Below, piece after piece: positions 61,151 to 64,000 of a stretch of 64,000 bases of DNA (positions are counted from its first letter, which is position 1; every line of letters starts with the position of its first letter). This DNA comes from Allodiplogaster sudhausi (lineage: Eukaryota > Nematoda > Chromadorea > Rhabditida > Diplogasteridae). A model generated the notes under the pieces. That model worked only from the letters and a program-made list of their open reading frames with translations. It was not told the origin of the DNA and made no database searches. The position numbers and the translations under genes were made by a program. Location of the stretch: positions 1,133,501-1,197,500 of the forward strand of contig CALZFC010000082.1 in assembly GCA_945643635.1 (NCBI GenBank). The letters are read 5' to 3'.

Positions 61151-62244
61151 TGTGCGAGGACGATGTTGAAAAAGTTTTTTTTTGGGGGGGGGGGGTGGTT
61201 AATGGGCTCTTTCCATTTTCTTCCTATGCCACGCCATCAATGCCTGTCAACGCTCTCATCCAAAATAGTCAGCTGCTCATGCGTTCCACACTTGGATTCG
61301 AACGTTGACCCCAGCTCTCGGCTGTTCACTAAAGGCTTGACCATCTTTTCTTTGCTGCATTCTTGACCCCGTGCTCTCGAGTCTGTTCTATTCACATTAA
61401 AAAAAAACACTTGGTTTTCTCTCTCTAAGACTTGCATATGTGTGTACATATGTAAGCGAACGGATAAAGCATGATGCATTACTTTAAAGGTCAAGAAGAA
61501 GAAAAAAAAGAAAAAAATCTCTCGAAAATTTTTTTTTGAAAATGTAGTTTGTAACGTCTATTGCATATAATACATACACCAAAGCAAGGTTGCAGCGTCT
61601 GTCGGGCTCTGAAAAAAAATTCTTTCTTTCTTTTTTTATAAACTATGACTACTACAATCAAATATGTAGACAGGCTGTTAGCAGTGCTCGATTGGCGTTG
61701 CCGGCTTCGCAAATGAACTTCCATGAGAACTTTGCATGAGAATGCTCCCGGTTCTCGAGGGCAACCTTAATGGTAAGCGTTCTCCTATGTATATATCTTA
61801 TATCTTTGTATCTTTTTCCACGATAATTCGTCGAACTTGCGGAAAAGCCAATAGTTAAGGCTAAGCCATTTTTATTTTTGCAGGAAAGGAAAACTGAGCA
61901 TTGTTACTGACAATGAACGAGTATCTGCCCTATACTATATGCAAGTTCACACATGATAAAAAAAAAGTGAACTTGGTGGGCGAGGCATACGGAGGCTCTT
62001 TCAATTCGTATTCAAATTCCGCGAAAACAACAACAGCAACAGAAAAAAAATACGAAGACGACTACTCCTAATGAACTAACTAAGGCTAGCATACGAAAGC
62101 TATGTAAAAGTAAGTGATGGAGTTGGGACCATTTTGAGATCCTACGGAAGTAAGTGATGGAGTTGGGACCATTTTGAGATCCTGTTAGGACCATTACGGG
62201 ACCTCTTCAGCGACCCTGCAGTGACCATTAGAGACCCCGTACTC
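61151..62244. other. C6 3'-flank and short duplications
   Basis: Contains a poly-G run near 61183 and the 3'-flank repeat gtgggcgaggcatacggagg at 61976. At about 62111-62182 there is a 43-bp direct duplication (aagtaagtgatggagttggg, then accattttgagatcct). Confidence 0.6.
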
Positions 62245-63325
62245 TTAACGGGACGAGAAGATGGCCCTGGTGACAGCGACGGTCGGGTCCACGCTGAGCC
62301 GCCAGCCAGAGCCGTCGGCCGAGCACGTGAGCACTTGGGTCGGGCCTTCCAGCACGCCGTTGGCGCCGTTGTTCAGCTGCAAATAATGCCCATTTGAATT
62401 TGCCGCGCATTTTATTCGCTGCAATTGCCCGTGCCGTCGGTCGCGCACACGAGCGTTACGGTCGGGCCAGGCATCGTGTCATTCCGGCCACAGTTGAACT
62501 ATTCTCATGTTGAAATTTTTTAATACGAATAAAGTTGAAAAATAAAACCGTGTTGCATTTCCCACCTTTCTATGGTTAAGCAAATACGAACTTTCTTATG
62601 AAATCACACATAAACTGTACAGCAGTACATGTGTATGTACATATGTGTCTGTACATACATACATACATACGTTGACAATTTTGTTCAAAAGATAAATACA
62701 TATTCTTCAGTCCGTCTTTTAAGGTATGTAACTGAAAATGAGGTAAATGCGAAAAAGTGATAGAAATCTTTGACAAAAACAATTCATCGCTCGGCAAACC
62801 TCAATGTTCGGCACCGTGCCGGTCACGTGAGGGTCAAGGTGGCGCAGCCGTTAGCGTCCGTGCCGATCACGTTGTTATCGAATGCCTTCGCGCCACTGCT
62901 CATATCGGGCATTAGATTCACCATCGGCGCGGTGCACATGGAGCAGGCGTCTAAGTACGTGAGATGTAGTAAGAGACATTTGTTTTGTCAAAATTTACAT
63001 ACAAAGAAAAACCAAAATGTGGCCATCATTAAGCCAATTTTGTCGAGAATTTTGCAGTATCGTCATTCAAGCAAGATGAGCAATAATTTTACAATTTCTT
63101 CAACGTTTTCAGCTGCATACATCTGTGTGTGTATGTTGTAGATAAGACTGAACAAAATGAAAGTTGTAAACAACTACAAACACTCGCTTTCTCTCTTTAT
63201 GATATATTTGACATACTGATAGGATTTAGCGTTGTGGTCGGGCGGACGGCGCCACACGCATACGCAGCCGGCTGAAGCAAGGCAGCGATGCACATCGAAA
63301 ACACGGCCATTCTAGGGTGCGACAT
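62245..63325 (-). pseudogene. C6-domain gene with one-base deletion and lost last Cys
   Basis: Exon 1 (63217-63325) is intact: [35 protein letters not shown]. Exon 2 (62800-62950) has CSMCTAPMVNLMPDMSS and NGCATLTLT. Its ACGTG-ACC then lacks the C present in paralogues (ACGTGCACC), giving an immediate TGA and destroying the fourth cysteine. Exon 3 (62245-62376) is open (NNGANGVLEGPTQVLTC, SADGSGWRL), but the final conserved VCS is IFS, so the last cysteine is replaced by Phe. With two independent losses this is a convincing pseudogene. A further exon-3 remnant lies at 62420-62500. Confidence 0.83.
62420..62500 (-). pseudogene. Second, decayed copy of C6 exon 3
   Basis: The minus strand reads FNCGRNDTMPGPTVTLVC followed by ATDGTGN, the start of a C6 third exon, and then diverges. 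It sits in the second intron of the 62245-63325 pseudogene. Confidence 0.65.
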
Positions 63326-63479
63326 GGCAGACGAAGCTGAAATATCATTCACACACTGTAGCATGCTACGACAGTGACGGAACTCTTTACTAATTGATAA
63401 ATAAGTAGTTTGTAAAGAAGAATATGCTATTGAAGTAACCTTATGAAGATTTGATACAATTAATGTTGATATAAATATA

Positions 63480-64000
63480 TATCATACTTAAAATTTATTT
63501 ACAGCTAGAAAACTACAGTTGCGTTGCCAAAGGAAAAAGGTTCCATACGAACAAATGGAACGATAGGAACAAGCACAGTGTGCCCGTTTCCTTACGAGAA
63601 AGTGGACTGAAGACGGCCTGGATGTTCATTCACTATGCCTTTGCCCTTTTAAAGGGTTTAAACAGGCGAACAATCTTTAGATAGCCATACGCTGGAACAC
63701 TCACTACATCTTTTTCACCGTCTTCCTCTTATTCTTTTTTCTTTCTCGCTCTATCTCGATCTCTTTCACACTTTCTCTTTCTCCAATCGTCTGGCGTCTT
63801 GCTAACTTGATCTCTCTCTCTCTCTCTTTCTCTTTCTCACTTTTTCTCTGCTCTCTCTCTCTCATCCAATCGCTCTCGTATGCTCTTATTTACACTTTCT
63901 ATTGTCTCCACGTGCGTTTTTTTCCAAATCCTCAATCGGGTGCTCCCTCTTAAGCCTTGTCGTTTCCCTTTTTCCATGTTTCTTTCCTTATCCCGGGATA
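63480..64000. repeat. C6 cassette spacer, copy 9, cut by window end
   Basis: Has the conserved block (caaatggaacgataggaaca, gaaagtggactgaagac), a CT tract near 63812-63870, ccacgtgcgtttttttcc and atcctcaatcgggtgctccc. Continues past the window. Confidence 0.8.

Noticed and set aside
61270..61340. Possible tRNA (ggattcgaac-like T-arm)
   Set aside because: The box B-like sequence is present, but no acceptor, D or anticodon arm pairs around it.
1..64000. CRISPR arrays, bacterial operons or prophage
   Set aside because: The tandem repeats lack regular unique spacers, and the genes are spliced; this is eukaryotic DNA.

Overview
This window looks like nuclear DNA from a nematode. The genes are split by many short GT-AG introns with T-rich TTTCAG-type acceptors. 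One locus is a serpentine (7TM) chemoreceptor. Two amplified families are small, secreted and cysteine-rich, and one of them matches the nematode C6 domain (six cysteines, Thr/Pro-rich linker). I cannot name the species; a diplogastrid such as Pristionchus is only a guess. All gene models below were spliced by eye and need transcript support.

Layout. 0.1-1.9 kb: a 7TM receptor gene (minus strand). 2.2-10.9 kb: a cluster of secreted proteins built from an eight-cysteine module (two copies on minus, three loci on plus). Several carry visible lesions: a 10-base deletion, stops in frame, a lost splice acceptor and a palindromic insertion at a 3' end. 10.9-15 kb: no convincing gene, with a 165-bp tandem repeat. 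15.0-22.5 kb: the 3' part of a large minus-strand gene for an acidic, Ser-rich, probably nuclear protein; its 5' exons were not found. 19-28 kb: very dense (GA)n/(CT)n tracts and GA-rich minisatellites.

30.7-48.1 and 58.8-63.3 kb: an expanded C6-domain family with a fixed three-exon plan (signal peptide plus Thr/Pro linker; first four cysteines; last two cysteines). Only three loci are intact (30.8, 33.1 and 40.7 kb). The others have lost an exon, a start codon or the reading frame. The genes are embedded in a repeated cassette with a conserved non-coding block, a pyrimidine tract and further conserved sequence. A tRNA-Arg(ACG) lies at 35.0 kb, and part of an unidentified gene at 35.5-36.7 kb.

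48.28-55.24 kb: the most striking object, a DNA transposon of about 7 kb with inverted repeats of about 0.6 kb. It carries one intron-rich gene whose phases agree across the last 16 exons (50,661-54,501). The predicted protein has Cys/His clusters and a DWAQKYL / SDCAGCY / FSEPQCGKD core. I cannot place it in the classic transposase superfamilies, but I recall similar uncharacterised proteins in cnidarians. Two smaller elements with AGGGCGATCACCGAAAA ends and TTAA flanks lie in the C6 region.
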